Assembly (NCBI GenBank): GCA_030626915.1
Contig: DAOUTC010000056.1
Coordinates: 1 to 7,736 of the forward strand
Source of the DNA: Dehalococcoidia bacterium
Lineage (GTDB): Bacteria > Chloroflexota > Dehalococcoidia > GIF9 > AB-539-J10
Direction of reading: 5' to 3'
DNA length: 7,736 bases
Shown here piece by piece: positions 1-6,413 of this stretch. Position 1 is the first letter of the stretch, and every line of letters starts with the position of its first letter. Below the pieces are notes generated by a model. The model did no database searches. It was not told where the DNA came from and worked only from the letters and a program-made list of their open reading frames with translations. Both the position numbers and the translations under genes were made by a program.

Positions 1-812
1 GTGCATCGGATATACCAAGCGAGGTAGCACAGAAGCTAGGGATTAACGTTGTGCCCTTAAGAGTATCGTTTGGAGAGAAGGTTTATAGAGATGGCATTGA
101 CCTCAATGCTGGGGAATTTTACTCCGAGTTAGTTCGAAGTAAGACACACCCCGTAACTTCCCAGCCCTCAGTTGGAAACTTTCTTGATGTCTACAAGGCA
201 CTTGTCCAGGAGGGCGATGAAATCATTTCCATTCACCTTTCCAGTAAGCTGAGCGGCACTTATAATGCGGCATTGCTAGCCAAGAAGGCTATGGGGGAAA
301 ACTACCACATTGAAATTGTGGATTCTGAATCAGTGTCCATGGGCGTAGGACTCACAGTCATTGCCGCTGCCAAAGCAATTCAAGCTGGGATGAACTTCGA
401 GCAGGCTATGGATATAGTACATCAGAGCATCCCCCGCATACATTTGACGGCCTTTTTCCAGACACTGGAGTACCTAGAGAAAGGGGGACGACTAGGCAAA
501 GGCAAAGCACTTCTCGGCACACTGCTGCACGTGAAGCCCCTAATTACAGTCCGGGATGGTGAGGTTCAGCCATTCGGAAGGGCACGCACTAGAATGAACG
601 CATTGCAGCGTTTATACGATTTTGTAAAGTCCCTCCTGCATATCAGAGAGCTATCCATTATGTATACCACTATCTTTGAAGAGGTGAAAATACTTGCCGG
701 GTTGCTAGACCCTATATTTCCTCGAGAGCGCATCCTTGTGGCACAGGCTGGTTCTACATTAGGCACACATACTGGGCCAGGTACTCTGGCTGTTGCCGCC
801 CTGGTAGAATAA
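1..812 (+). CDS. degV: DegV family fatty-acid-binding protein, 5' truncated by window
   Basis: The frame is open from the window edge (first full codon at base 3) to TAA at 810-812, about 270 residues, so only the extreme N-terminus is missing. It begins ASDIPSEVAQKLGINVVPL, which matches the usual DegV opening (TDS-x-x-D-x-P...VVPL). This shows that the GTG at 51 is an internal Val and not the start. Further family marks are SSKLSGTYNAA, VDSESVSMGVG and the EYLEKGGRLGKGKALLGTLL stretch followed by KPLITVRDGEV. DegV proteins are two-domain cytosolic proteins that bind a fatty acid; in Firmicutes such proteins (FakB) present fatty acids to the FakA kinase. No fakA is visible, so the partner is unknown. 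The gene converges on surE and has no evident functional link to the pyl block. Family assignment is firm; the physiological role is not. Confidence 0.93.
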   Translation, partial: ASDIPSEVAQKLGINVVPLRVSFGEKVYRDGIDLNAGEFYSELVRSKTHPVTSQPSVGNFLDVYKALVQEGDEIISIHLSSKLSGTYNAALLAKKAMGENYHIEIVDSESVSMGVGLTVIAAAKAIQAGMNFEQAMDIVHQSIPRIHLTAFFQTLEYLEKGGRLGKGKALLGTLLHVKPLITVRDGEVQPFGRARTRMNALQRLYDFVKSLLHIRELSIMYTTIFEEVKILAGLLDPIFPRERILVAQAGSTLGTHTGPGTLAVAALVE

Positions 813-927
813 CAATCGCCTCAGACTAGGTTTGTAACACTTTTAGCAGTGGCTTAGAATGTGTTTCACGTTGGCTGTTTCATCGTTAGGCATGCCATGC
901 TGGATTATTGACTAGCTGCTCTAAAAC

Positions 928-1046
928 TTTCATTAACAAATAAAAATATTATTATATTTTAATAAATTATATGGGAAGGAACTACGAAGATGGCAACTGG
1001 AAAAGGTCTTAAGGAAAAACCTGAAAGGCTTGTAATTAGTTTATGA
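928..1046 (+). other. AT-rich block, ribosome binding site and 18-codon ORF stump
   Basis: This is the distinctive part of the 813-1035 gap. A strongly AT-rich run (about 930-972) could hold a promoter, but I could not fix a -35/-10 pair with good spacing. It is followed by GGAAGGA at 974-980, nine bases before an ATG at 990. The frame reads MATGKGLKEKPERLVISL and stops at TGA 1044-1046, overlapping the last codons of surE on the other strand. Good initiation signals followed by such a short product suggest either a small peptide or the remaining head of a gene cut off where surE now ends. I do not recognise the peptide. The rest of the gap (813-927) shows only a short GCATG-C-CATGC palindrome at 890-900 and no convincing terminator. 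Confidence 0.3.
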
Positions 1047-1815
1047 AATCGTAAATGGCAGGTGCCAAGTCCTGAAGACAATGTTGTAGGGAGTTACTAA
1101 CGGAGCCATCAGGTAGCGGAGTAATGGAGATTCTGTTTTGTTGTAAGGCCCATAAATCATCGCCAGGATTTCTATAATGTAAATTTCTTTTATTACTACG
1201 CATGATGCGGTAATGCTCTTCTTCACTATTCAGTTTTCTTTCCACCCTGTCACAATAGCTTTGCTGGCTTAACCTGGTAATCTCTATGCTGGCAATTTCA
1301 CTTAGAGGCAGGTTAGGCAAGTTAACATTCAGTAAGATTTTCTGGGGCAAAACCCCCTCTTTGATCTTGGCAGCTAGCAGAGAGGCTAACTTAGCTGCAA
1401 CATCAAAATTTAAGTTCTCATAGGCATTTATTGAGATAGCCATAGATGGGATGTCATGTAAATAACCCTGAAGGGCGGCGCCCACAGTGCCTGAGACAAA
1501 GATGTCATGACCTATGTTAGGCCCCCTGTTAATGCCGGAAACAACCAGGTCTGTTTCTCCAGGGAATAGGGATTGGATAGCTATAATGACGCTATCAGAA
1601 GGCGTGCCCTCCACCGAGTAGACTTCCATTCCTTCCCACCAAGGCTTTAGCCTCTTCACCTTGATAGGCTGACGAAGGCTAATAGAAGTTCCTATCCCAC
1701 TCTGTTCTTGCTGAGGGGCTACTACTATTACCCGCCCTACCTTTTGAAGTTCCTTTGCCACTGCACGAAGCCCTGGAGCATCTATGCCGTCATCATTGGT
1801 AACCAATATTTTCAT
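1036..1815 (-). CDS. surE: 5'/3'-nucleotidase SurE
   Basis: This 259-residue protein matches the usual SurE length (about 250-265) and starts with the canonical MKILVTNDDGIDAPG. SurE is a cytosolic, metal-dependent phosphatase that removes phosphate from nucleoside 5'- and 3'-monophosphates and is tied to stationary-phase survival. The metal-site residues are visible: D8 and D9 in NDDG, S39 in the QEQSGIGTSIS loop and N96 in SGINRGPN. Other family blocks are VEGTPSDSV (68-76) and the GHDIFVSGTVGAALQG stretch from about 102. The canonical N-terminus fixes the ATG at 1815, although no clear Shine-Dalgarno sequence precedes it. It ends with TAA. It is divergent from pylB, with 100 bases between the two start codons, and convergent with degV. 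No link to pyrrolysine metabolism is known, so the neighbourhood is probably incidental. Confidence 0.96.
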   Translation of the reverse strand: MKILVTNDDGIDAPGLRAVAKELQKVGRVIVVAPQQEQSGIGTSISLRQPIKVKRLKPWWEGMEVYSVEGTPSDSVIIAIQSLFPGETDLVVSGINRGPNIGHDIFVSGTVGAALQGYLHDIPSMAISINAYENLNFDVAAKLASLLAAKIKEGVLPQKILLNVNLPNLPLSEIASIEITRLSQQSYCDRVERKLNSEEEHYRIMRSNKRNLHYRNPGDDLWALQQNRISITPLPDGSVSNSLQHCLQDLAPAIYDFIN

Positions 1816-1895
1816 ATGACTTAATGGTCTATATTGTGCTTTTTTAAGCTAACAGATGTCAAGGATAGAGAAGTAGTGAACGAACTTTGTGGGAA

Positions 1896-1917
1896 ATGAT
1901 AAAATACTTTGTATCAT
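1896..1917. promoter_or_regulatory. Dyad ATGATA-N10-TATCAT over the pylB start
   Basis: A perfect 6-bp inverted repeat (1896-1901 and 1912-1917, 10-base spacer) ends on the first two bases of the chosen pylB ATG. A second small dyad, ATAC-TTT-GTAT, sits inside it at 1904-1914. It could be an operator or a weak hairpin at the pylB initiation site, but sequences this AT-rich make such dyads easily by chance. No convincing -35/-10 pair or Shine-Dalgarno sequence was found for pylB in the 100-base surE-pylB gap. Confidence 0.2.
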
Positions 1918-3028
1918 GACAAAAACAATTTCTTCTTTCAAACTGGGAGATACTTTGGAAAAAGCTTATAACCAGCAAGGTTTGTCCAAGGAAGAAATAG
2001 TTTTTTTGCTTAGTCTGAAAGAAGAAAGGGAGATAAATCAGCTTTTTCATGTAGCTCAAAGCTTAAGGCAGAGATATTTTGGTGACAAAATATTCCTCTA
2101 TGGTTTTATATACTTCTCTACATACTGTCGGAACTACTGCACCTTTTGTTCTTATCGGGCACCTAACAAGTTGTGCCCACGATACCGAAAAACTGAAGGT
2201 GAAATAATGGAGATAGCTCAGAGGTTGGTAGAATCCGGGGTTCATCTAATTGATCTTACTATGGGAGAGGACCCTTTTTATTATCGGAGAGAGAACGGAT
2301 TTAAATCACTTGTGGAGCTAGTAGGAAGAGTGAAGGTAGAGACAGGTCTACCAGTGATGGTTTCTCCTGGGGTGGTCCCAAAACAAGTTTTAATTGATTT
2401 AGCTGATATAGGTGTTGATTGGTATGCTTGTTATCAGGAGACACATAATCAGCAACTATTTCGCTGGTTGCGTCCCAATCAGAGCTATGATTCTCGTCTG
2501 GAGGAGAAATATTTGGCTAAGCAATCAGGCTTATTGGTGGAGGAAGGTATTTTAGCCGGTGTAGGCGAGTCCCGTATAGATGTTGCCACTTCGATGCAGG
2601 CTATGCAGGATATGGGTGCGCATCAGGTGCGTGTTATGAGTTTCATTCCTCAAAGAGGCAGCCCTATGAGTGATTGGCCCTCACCACCTCGTATTCATGA
2701 GATGATTATTATTGCTGTCTTGCGCCTTTTGTTTCCTGACCGGTTAATACCTGCTTCTCTAGATATAAATGGCGTGGAGGGCCTGCAGGAGAGATTGAAG
2801 GCGGGGGCGAATGTAGTTACCTCTTTGATTCCACCACATATGGGGTTAGCTGGAGTGGCTCAGGCCTCTTTAGGCGTAGACGATGGTTATCGGACAGTAA
2901 AAGGTGTGTTGCCTCTATTACAGGAAGTTGGTTTAAGGACTGCAACAGTCGAAGACTATGGTCGTTGGGTTAAGAGTGAGAAGGGTAAACTTGTTAAGAA
3001 AGATATTAGTGGTGGAGTAAAGGAATGA
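1916..3028 (+). CDS. pylB: Methylornithine synthase PylB (radical SAM)
   Basis: PylB performs the first step of pyrrolysine biosynthesis, a radical-SAM mutase reaction turning L-lysine into (3R)-3-methyl-D-ornithine. With the ATG at 1916 the protein has 370 residues. It carries the radical-SAM cluster motif C-RNY-C-TF-C (C71, C75, C78) after FIYFSTY, then LTMGEDP, SPGVV, YQETHNQ, GILAGVGES and VRVMSFIPQRGSP, and near the end RLLFPDRLIPASLD and AGANVVTSLIPP. All are PylB blocks, distinct from BioB and HydE. An alternative GTG start at 1889 would add nine residues. ATG 1916 is preferred because the distance from it to the LLSL block agrees with the archaeal PylB N-terminus as I remember it, but neither start has a good ribosome binding site. 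It is the first gene of the pyl block, overlaps pylC by four bases (ATGA) and so is probably translationally coupled to it. Confidence 0.97.
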   Translation: MTKTISSFKLGDTLEKAYNQQGLSKEEIVFLLSLKEEREINQLFHVAQSLRQRYFGDKIFLYGFIYFSTYCRNYCTFCSYRAPNKLCPRYRKTEGEIMEIAQRLVESGVHLIDLTMGEDPFYYRRENGFKSLVELVGRVKVETGLPVMVSPGVVPKQVLIDLADIGVDWYACYQETHNQQLFRWLRPNQSYDSRLEEKYLAKQSGLLVEEGILAGVGESRIDVATSMQAMQDMGAHQVRVMSFIPQRGSPMSDWPSPPRIHEMIIIAVLRLLFPDRLIPASLDINGVEGLQERLKAGANVVTSLIPPHMGLAGVAQASLGVDDGYRTVKGVLPLLQEVGLRTATVEDYGRWVKSEKGKLVKKDISGGVKE

Positions 3029-4194
3029 GAGTGGTAATCGTTGGGGGGAAGTTGCAAGGAGTAGAAGCCACTTATCTGGCCCATAAAGCTGGTTGGGAAG
3101 TGGTTTTGGTAGATAGGAACTCTACGGTGCCTGCTTCGGGCTTATGTGATGTTTTTTACCAGTTAGATGTAACTAGTGAGGTTGTAAACTTACCCCGGGC
3201 TATCAAAACAGCAGATTTAATTATACCCGCTCTGGAAGATGCTGAGGGCTTAAAGTGTTTAAAAGAAAGAGCTGCCAGGGAGGATATACCACTGGCTTAT
3301 GATGCTGCAGCCTACGCAGTTTCTTCCTCTAAGAAGAAGTCTGATTTTTTATTTGCTAAACTTGGTATTCCAGCACCCAAACCCTGGCCGAAATGCGATT
3401 TGCCTGTGGTGGTCAAACCATCCAATTCAAGCGGAAGTAGGGGAATACGCAGGATAAATAAGTTGGAGGAGCTTACCGCTTTGGTAACAAGTGAACCAAG
3501 CAACTGGGTAATCCAGGAGTTTTTAGAGGGCCCGTCTTATTCTCTGGAAGTTGTCGGCGTAAGGGGGGATTTTGTGAGCCTTCAACCTACGGAAATTGTG
3601 GTGGACAGCCAGTATGATTGTAAGAGGGTTTTGGCTCCGGCGGGACTTTCATCCACTATAAATAAGGAGTTCAAAGCAATTGCTATAGCAATTGCAGATG
3701 CTCTTAACCTGAGCGGTATTATGGATGTAGAGGTGATTTTCCATAATGGGACTCTGAAGGTTTTAGAAATAGATGCTCGGTTACCAAGCCAGACACCCAC
3801 GGTGGTTAATAAATCAATAGGTATAAATATGTTAGAGCTTTTATACGATGTATTTGTTACAGGTGTTATTCCCACAATAGTTGATGTTCATTGTGAGAGA
3901 GGGGTGGTTTATGAGCATATAAAGGTCTCCCCGGGGATTCTGGAGGTATGGGGAGAACATATCATGGCTAATGCTCACCCTCTTAAGCTTTATGAGCATT
4001 TCTTTGGAGCTGATGAGGCTCTGACCGATTTTGAATCCGGATGTTCACCTTGGGTAGCTACTTTGATAATTACAGGAGATAGCCGTGCGGAAGCTTGGAA
4101 CAAACGTTGCCAGGTCATCAAAAATATTAGAGACTACTTTGGATTAACGGTCTATAATGACCCGGTACCAAATTGTAATGAGTTTGCGGGTTAG
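3025..4194 (+). CDS. pylC: Methylornithine-lysine ligase PylC (ATP-grasp)
   Basis: PylC uses ATP to join 3-methyl-D-ornithine to the epsilon-amino group of a second lysine, giving methylornithyl-N6-lysine. The 389-residue protein opens with a Rossmann-like preATP-grasp segment (VVIVGGKLQGVEATYLAHKA, 3-22; VVLVDRN, 26-32). It continues with the ATP-grasp loop KPSNSSGSRG (131-140), the adenine-side strand WVIQEFLEG (161-169) and the metal/substrate region GIMDVEV (231-237) plus LEIDARLPSQTPTV (247-260). These blocks are characteristic of PylC within the ATP-grasp superfamily; the protein is slightly longer than the roughly 360 residues of the archaeal enzyme. Its start overlaps the pylB stop, with GGTGGAG at 3011-3017 as a likely ribosome binding site. 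It ends in TAG, the very codon the pyl system reassigns, which is noteworthy in a pyl-carrying organism. AGGAGG for pylD begins immediately after this stop. Confidence 0.97.
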   Translation: MRVVIVGGKLQGVEATYLAHKAGWEVVLVDRNSTVPASGLCDVFYQLDVTSEVVNLPRAIKTADLIIPALEDAEGLKCLKERAAREDIPLAYDAAAYAVSSSKKKSDFLFAKLGIPAPKPWPKCDLPVVVKPSNSSGSRGIRRINKLEELTALVTSEPSNWVIQEFLEGPSYSLEVVGVRGDFVSLQPTEIVVDSQYDCKRVLAPAGLSSTINKEFKAIAIAIADALNLSGIMDVEVIFHNGTLKVLEIDARLPSQTPTVVNKSIGINMLELLYDVFVTGVIPTIVDVHCERGVVYEHIKVSPGILEVWGEHIMANAHPLKLYEHFFGADEALTDFESGCSPWVATLIITGDSRAEAWNKRCQVIKNIRDYFGLTVYNDPVPNCNEFAG

Positions 4195-4211
4195 AGGAGG
4201 GCAAAAGGAGA

Positions 4212-5021
4212 ATGCGTTTATCCAGTGAACTTTTAGTAGACATAGATAAAGGGCTTGATAATTATAATACAGAATTATTGCACAAGACAGGTTGTAGTCT
4301 CAGGGAAATTGCCAGCCGTGCCGCTGGTGTTGCAGAGGCAGAAGTATGTAATGCTAGTAGTTCCACACCGGTGGCAGTGATTCCGATCACTACAGGCGAA
4401 GGCATCATTGAGCACTTTGCCCCAGCTGTGCAAAGCATTGTTAGCTATATTGGTTTTACGTCTTTCGTTACACAAGGCTGTGATGTTGCTGGACTGGCAG
4501 AAGGAATTAAAAGGGGGGCAAAAATTATTTTCTTAGCTGATGATAATTGTTTTGTTGCTATAAATTTGCCTCACAGGTTAGTAGTGGACAATGCTGAAGC
4601 TACGGGCAGAGGGTATGTTGCTGCTCTGGAATGTCTGGCGGGAGGATTGTATAACCGCAGTGTATTGGTAATAGGGGCGGGTAGAGTGGGAAGAAGTGCT
4701 GTCTGTGCCCTCAAGAGGCTGGGTGCTAAAGTAGCGGTGTTTGATATCAACCAAACTAAGGCTGAAAATCTGGTGAGGGAGTATGAAGCAGTTAGGGAGG
4801 AGAACCTTGCGGAGGCTTTGCAGCGATATACAATTCTGTTTGATGCCTCCCCTGCTGCGGAGATTATTCAAGCAGAGCATATTAAGCCGAACACCGTAAT
4901 TGCTGCTTGTGGTATTCCTCTCGGCTTGAGTGCTCAGGCTTATTCTCTGGTAAAGGAGCATCTGGTGCACGACCCTTTGCAAATCGGTGTGGCTACAATG
5001 CTCGCTATGGCTGTTAAATGA
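4212..5021 (+). CDS. pylD: Pyrrolysine synthase PylD (NAD-dependent dehydrogenase)
   Basis: PylD oxidises methylornithyl-N6-lysine with NAD+ to an aldehyde that cyclises into the pyrroline ring, completing L-pyrrolysine. The protein has 269 residues, close to the roughly 260 of archaeal PylD. The N-terminal substrate-binding part has VIPITTGEGIIEHFA (57-70), YIGFTSFVTQGCDVAGL (79-95) and FLADDNCFVAINL (107-119). A Rossmann fold follows with VLVIGAGRVGRSAV (151-164, GxGxxG) and the acidic end of the next strand at FDIN, consistent with NAD use. Near the C-terminus are FDASPAAEII, AACGIPLGLS and DPLQIGVATMLAMAV. The start is set by AGGAGG at 4195-4200. It lies 17 bases after pylC and just ahead of pylSn, so co-transcription is very likely. 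Confidence 0.97.
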   Translation: MRLSSELLVDIDKGLDNYNTELLHKTGCSLREIASRAAGVAEAEVCNASSSTPVAVIPITTGEGIIEHFAPAVQSIVSYIGFTSFVTQGCDVAGLAEGIKRGAKIIFLADDNCFVAINLPHRLVVDNAEATGRGYVAALECLAGGLYNRSVLVIGAGRVGRSAVCALKRLGAKVAVFDINQTKAENLVREYEAVREENLAEALQRYTILFDASPAAEIIQAEHIKPNTVIAACGIPLGLSAQAYSLVKEHLVHDPLQIGVATMLAMAVK

Positions 5022-5028
5022 TAAGAGG

Positions 5029-5352
5029 ATGAAGACAAAGAGAGTTCACAAAAAGTATTATCGAAAGCAAGTGGACCTTTTTGCGCTTATTCGGAAGATA
5101 AAGTTGTGGCCATCACGCAATGGCGTTCTTCATGGAGTTAAATCCTTTGAGGTAAAAGGAGCTTATGCTGAGATAGTCACCCATTGTAACCGCAGAATTA
5201 TTATACGAAATTCCAGGAGAAGTCGGGCGTTACGATGGCTTCGCAATAAATGGTTTTCTGCTGAGTGTGAAAAATGTCACATACCAAGGTGGAAGCTGGA
5301 AAAATTCTCTTTGACTTCTTTTAAGCGACATTATGGCTCTCAGCTTAAGTGA
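5029..5352 (+). CDS. pylSn: PylSn, split N-terminal tRNA-Pyl-binding domain of pyrrolysyl-tRNA synthetase
   Basis: This 107-residue, very basic protein matches the N-terminal domain of archaeal PylRS, a separate polypeptide in bacteria. It binds tRNA-Pyl tightly and supports charging by the catalytic subunit PylSc. Key blocks are LWPSRNGVLHGVKSFEV (26-42), the YAEIVTHCNRRIIIRNSRRSR stretch (46-66) and AECEKCHIPRWKLEKF (78-93). The four zinc ligands of the archaeal CCCH-type domain all have counterparts: H35, C53, C80 and C83, with spacing that aligns without gaps around C53. ATG 5029 lies just after the pylD TGA (5019-5021). AAGAGG abuts it directly, too close for a normal ribosome binding site, so initiation probably relies on coupling with pylD. 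A GTG at 4987 would overlap pylD by 35 bases and is less likely. No catalytic synthetase domain follows. Confidence 0.94.
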   Translation: MKTKRVHKKYYRKQVDLFALIRKIKLWPSRNGVLHGVKSFEVKGAYAEIVTHCNRRIIIRNSRRSRALRWLRNKWFSAECEKCHIPRWKLEKFSLTSFKRHYGSQLK

Positions 5353-5387
5353 TAAATTTTATATTAGAGTGATAAATTTTATATTAG
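5348..5387. repeat. Exact 20-bp tandem duplication at the pylSn stop
   Basis: Two perfect head-to-tail copies of AGTGATAAATTTTATATTAG occupy 5348-5367 and 5368-5387. The first copy contains the pylSn stop TGA (5350-5352). Each unit holds a small dyad, ATAAA-T-TTTAT, so the dyad centres are exactly 20 bp apart, about two helical turns. This could be a recent duplication, or a paired operator ahead of the methyltransferase genes; the sequence does not say which. Confidence 0.9.
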
Positions 5388-5391
5388 TAGG

Positions 5392-5469
5392 AAGGAGGTG
5401 CAATTTATAGCAGAATTAATGGATATAGAAATCAAACTACAAATTAAGATAATCAAGGAGGATGTTTGA
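5392..5469 (+). other. Orphan strong Shine-Dalgarno with possible 20-codon leader frame
   Basis: AAGGAGGTG at 5392-5400 is a full-length match to the anti-Shine-Dalgarno sequence, yet no ATG, GTG or TTG lies at the normal distance downstream. Six bases on, at 5407, there is an ATA codon opening a frame (IAELMDIEIKLQIKIIKEDV) that ends at TGA 5467-5469. That stop overlaps the A of the next gene's ATG, in a TGATG arrangement typical of translational coupling. Other starts in the same frame are GTG 5398, which lies inside the Shine-Dalgarno sequence, and ATG 5419, about 20 bases away. It may be a leader peptide with a rare start, a decayed small gene or chance. I do not recognise the peptide. 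Confidence 0.25.
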
Positions 5470-6308
5470 TGAAAACTAGGTTATGCAGTGCCACTAAAGA
5501 GGTAATTATTGGTGATGAGCTACCCACGGTATTAATCGGTGAGCGTATTAATCCAACGGGAAAGAAGAGGATGACAGCGGCACTGGAAGCAGGCGATTTG
5601 GAGGTTGTTCGTAAAGAGGCACTAGCCCAAGTTGAGGCTGGAGCAGATATTCTTGATGTTAATGTTGCCACGGCTATGATAGATGAAGTGGTTATGCTTC
5701 CTAAAGTTGTTCAAGCGGTGATGGACACAGTAGATGTGCCTTTATGCCTGGACAGCTCTAAGCCTGAAGCCCTGGAGGCTGCTCTTAAGGTGTATAAAGG
5801 CAAGCCACTTATTAATTCAGTCACCGGGCAAAAGGATTCTCTAAGGAGAGTTTTGCCTCTAATTAAGGAATATAAGGCAGCAGTTATTGGCATGACGGTA
5901 GATGATGAAGGTATACCAAATGATGTGGAGCGACGTGTGGCTATTGCTCACAAGATTGTGGAGCGAGCCGAGAAATTAGGTATAGCTCGTGAAGACGTTA
6001 TTATTGATTGCGTAACTATGACAGTAGGAGCGGATGCTAGAAGTGCCTTAGTAACTATTGAAAGCATTCGCAGAATTAGAGAGGAGTTAGGAGTAAATAT
6101 AACATTGGGTGCTAGCAATGTTTCTTTTGGTTTGCCCAACCGTGATTTGATTAACAGCGCTTTTCTGGCTATTGCCATTGCTGCAGGATTAAACTGTCCG
6201 GTTATAAATGTGGTTAAGATGCGTCCTACCGTTTTAGCTGCTGACTTAGTTCTGGCACGCGATAAGAATGCAATGAGGTACATTAAAGCTCAGCGACAAG
6301 GCAGATAA
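5469..6308 (+). CDS. MtgA/AcsE-like methyltetrahydrofolate:corrinoid methyltransferase
   Basis: This cytosolic enzyme family moves a methyl group between a corrinoid protein and tetrahydrofolate through a DHPS-like TIM barrel. In quaternary-amine clusters (MtgA-type) the direction is methylcorrinoid to THF. The 279-residue protein is close to AcsE in length (about 262). It shows VLIGERINPTGKKRM (21-35), LDVNVATA (62-69), LCLDSSKPEALEAAL (92-106, D95), LINSVTG (114-120, N116), VIIDCVTMTVGAD (177-189, D180) and GASNVSFGLPNRDLIN (214-229, N217). These asparagines and aspartates match the pterin-binding positions known from AcsE. After D180 the sequence reads CVTMTV where AcsE has a PLILP-like stretch, so it belongs to a different subgroup. 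AAGGAGGA at 5455-5462 selects ATG 5469 over the adjacent TTG 5466. It lies between pylSn and the corrinoid protein gene, and probably acts as the methyl acceptor arm of that module. No specific symbol is given because mtgA, mtqA and others share this signature. Confidence 0.9.
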   Translation: MKTRLCSATKEVIIGDELPTVLIGERINPTGKKRMTAALEAGDLEVVRKEALAQVEAGADILDVNVATAMIDEVVMLPKVVQAVMDTVDVPLCLDSSKPEALEAALKVYKGKPLINSVTGQKDSLRRVLPLIKEYKAAVIGMTVDDEGIPNDVERRVAIAHKIVERAEKLGIAREDVIIDCVTMTVGADARSALVTIESIRRIREELGVNITLGASNVSFGLPNRDLINSAFLAIAIAAGLNCPVINVVKMRPTVLAADLVLARDKNAMRYIKAQRQGR

Positions 6309-6413
6309 AGGGTCTAATAGAGCAAGAAGTTACGTGATATAAGGGGAAAGGCTAAGTGATTAATTGTCTGGATTTTCAAAAAAGGGAAGAGTATATTTAA
6401 TGGTTAAAAATAA

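Noticed and set aside
51..53. GTG as the start of degV
   Set aside because: The conserved DegV N-terminal sequence continues in frame upstream to the window edge.
919..925. CTCTAAA, the anticodon loop of tRNA-Pyl, in the degV-surE gap
   Set aside because: The flanking bases cannot form the six-pair anticodon stem, and no acceptor, D or T arm is found around it.
995..1030. Possible weak terminator for surE (AGGT/ACCT stem followed by T's on the minus strand)
   Set aside because: The stem is only four base pairs with an eleven-base loop, too weak to call.
4578..4982. 134-codon reading frame on the minus strand inside pylD
   Set aside because: It lies wholly within a well-conserved pylD and its translation resembles no family; it is an overlap artefact. 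The same holds for the minus-strand frames inside pylC, the MtgA-like gene, the corrinoid protein gene and mttB.
5353..5468. Gap after pylSn as a possible site for pylT
   Set aside because: No CTCTAAA loop and no T-arm-like sequence on either strand; the interval is AT-rich repeat and ribosome binding site sequence.
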